A DNA stretch of 64,000 nucleotides from Tsukamurella spumae (GTDB taxonomy: Bacteria; Actinomycetota; Actinomycetes; Mycobacteriales; Mycobacteriaceae). Below the pieces are notes generated by a model. It saw nothing but the letters and a program-made list of their open reading frames with translations, made no database searches and was not told the DNA's origin. The position numbers and the translations under genes were made by a program. Location of the stretch: NCBI RefSeq assembly GCF_012396015.1, contig NZ_JAAXOQ010000001.1, forward strand, positions 240,132 to 304,131. The letters are read 5' to 3'. Shown in pieces: positions 63,811 through 64,000 of the stretch. Positions within the stretch are counted from its first letter, which is position 1; the number at the start of each line of letters is the position of its first letter.

Positions 63811-64000
63811 TCAGAACGGCGGTGGCTCGTCGTCGGGGTGTTCGGGTTCGGGTGGTCCGCGGTGGGGTTGTATGTCGGGGAATCGTGTGGGTGGTGGGGT
63901 GTTTCGGCGTTGTTCGTCGCGGCGGGTGTGGGTGAAGGTGAGGATCGCGATTTCGAGGTGGTGTTCGAATTCGGATTGGGGGGTGCCCGGTTGGTGGGGT
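63811..64000 (-). CDS. C-terminal fragment of unidentified protein
   Basis: The last 62 residues of a gene entering from the right edge: EFEHHLEIAILTFTHTRRDE, then a proline-rich acidic tail ending HPDDEPPPF. The codons are unusually rich in CAC, CCA and ACC compared with neighbours. A DUF222/HNH (13E12-type) protein is a guess from codon style and the Pro-rich tail only. Confidence 0.4.
   Translation of the reverse strand, partial: PHQPGTPQSEFEHHLEIAILTFTHTRRDEQRRNTPPPTRFPDIQPHRGPPEPEHPDDEPPPF

Overview
The window is about 70% GC and carries a core gene order that, from memory, follows Mycobacterium tuberculosis from about Rv2141c down to Rv2070c. It has a Pup-proteasome locus, mycothiol synthesis (mshC), an F420-type reductase, KstR-like operators and many probable leaderless transcripts. 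This points to a chromosome of the order Mycobacteriales. A genus such as Tsukamurella or Gordonia is plausible, but that is only inference.

Region 1 (1-12.4 kb) is accessory. It holds two flavoprotein monooxygenase-type genes, one cut by the window edge. A FadD19-like acyl-CoA synthetase and an old-yellow-enzyme oxidoreductase lie 8.5 kb apart, and each is preceded by the same KstR-like 14-base palindrome. The rest is a Phd/VapC-type toxin-antitoxin pair with a perfect operator, a nucleoside hydrolase/DinB/ASCH operon, a zinc-ribbon SDR with an LmeA-like protein, gluconokinase, a DUF4185 protein and a SufR-like regulator with its own operator. A tRNA-Leu(GAG) closes the region.

Region 2 (12.6-38.4 kb) is conserved core with a few insertions: M20 peptidase, PEBP protein, pyrD, DUF5703, LppL-like lipoprotein, uppP, then a LysR/DapA pair, an esterase lipoprotein and a membrane protein. 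It continues with the phosphoglycerate-mutase/DUF3090/SCO1664/mshC run, PAC2, metH, a 5'-nucleotidase lipoprotein, a HAD phosphatase, hisE-hisG, a thioesterase and trmI.

Region 3 (38.4-54.6 kb) is the proteasome and export locus: ARC/Mpa ATPase, an Rv1747-like FHA-ABC exporter, dop, a DDN-type reductase, pup-prcB-prcA, pafA, pafB-pafC, tatA-tatC and helY. Together these encode tagging (PafA), removal or deamidation (Dop), unfolding (ARC/Mpa) and degradation (PrcA/PrcB) of pupylated proteins, plus the PafBC transcription factor and the Tat translocase.

Region 4 (54.7-64 kb) has a DUF4333 membrane protein, a 5'-3' exonuclease and a PepE-like peptidase divergent from a 17-bp promoter, an MFS sugar transporter, an F420-dependent biliverdin-reductase-like protein, and an SDR-cobL-cobM-cobK run joined by four-base overlaps. 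It ends with an NTF2-like protein, a frameshifted cysteine-hydrolase gene and the tail of an unidentified gene.

No insertion sequence, prophage, CRISPR array or riboswitch was recognised, and no gene-free stretch exceeds about 200 bases. The two most unusual signals are genome-scale. The nine-base word CGACGGTGC occurs about 53 times against roughly 2 expected. TANNNT sits 5-7 bases before the start codon of some 18 genes.
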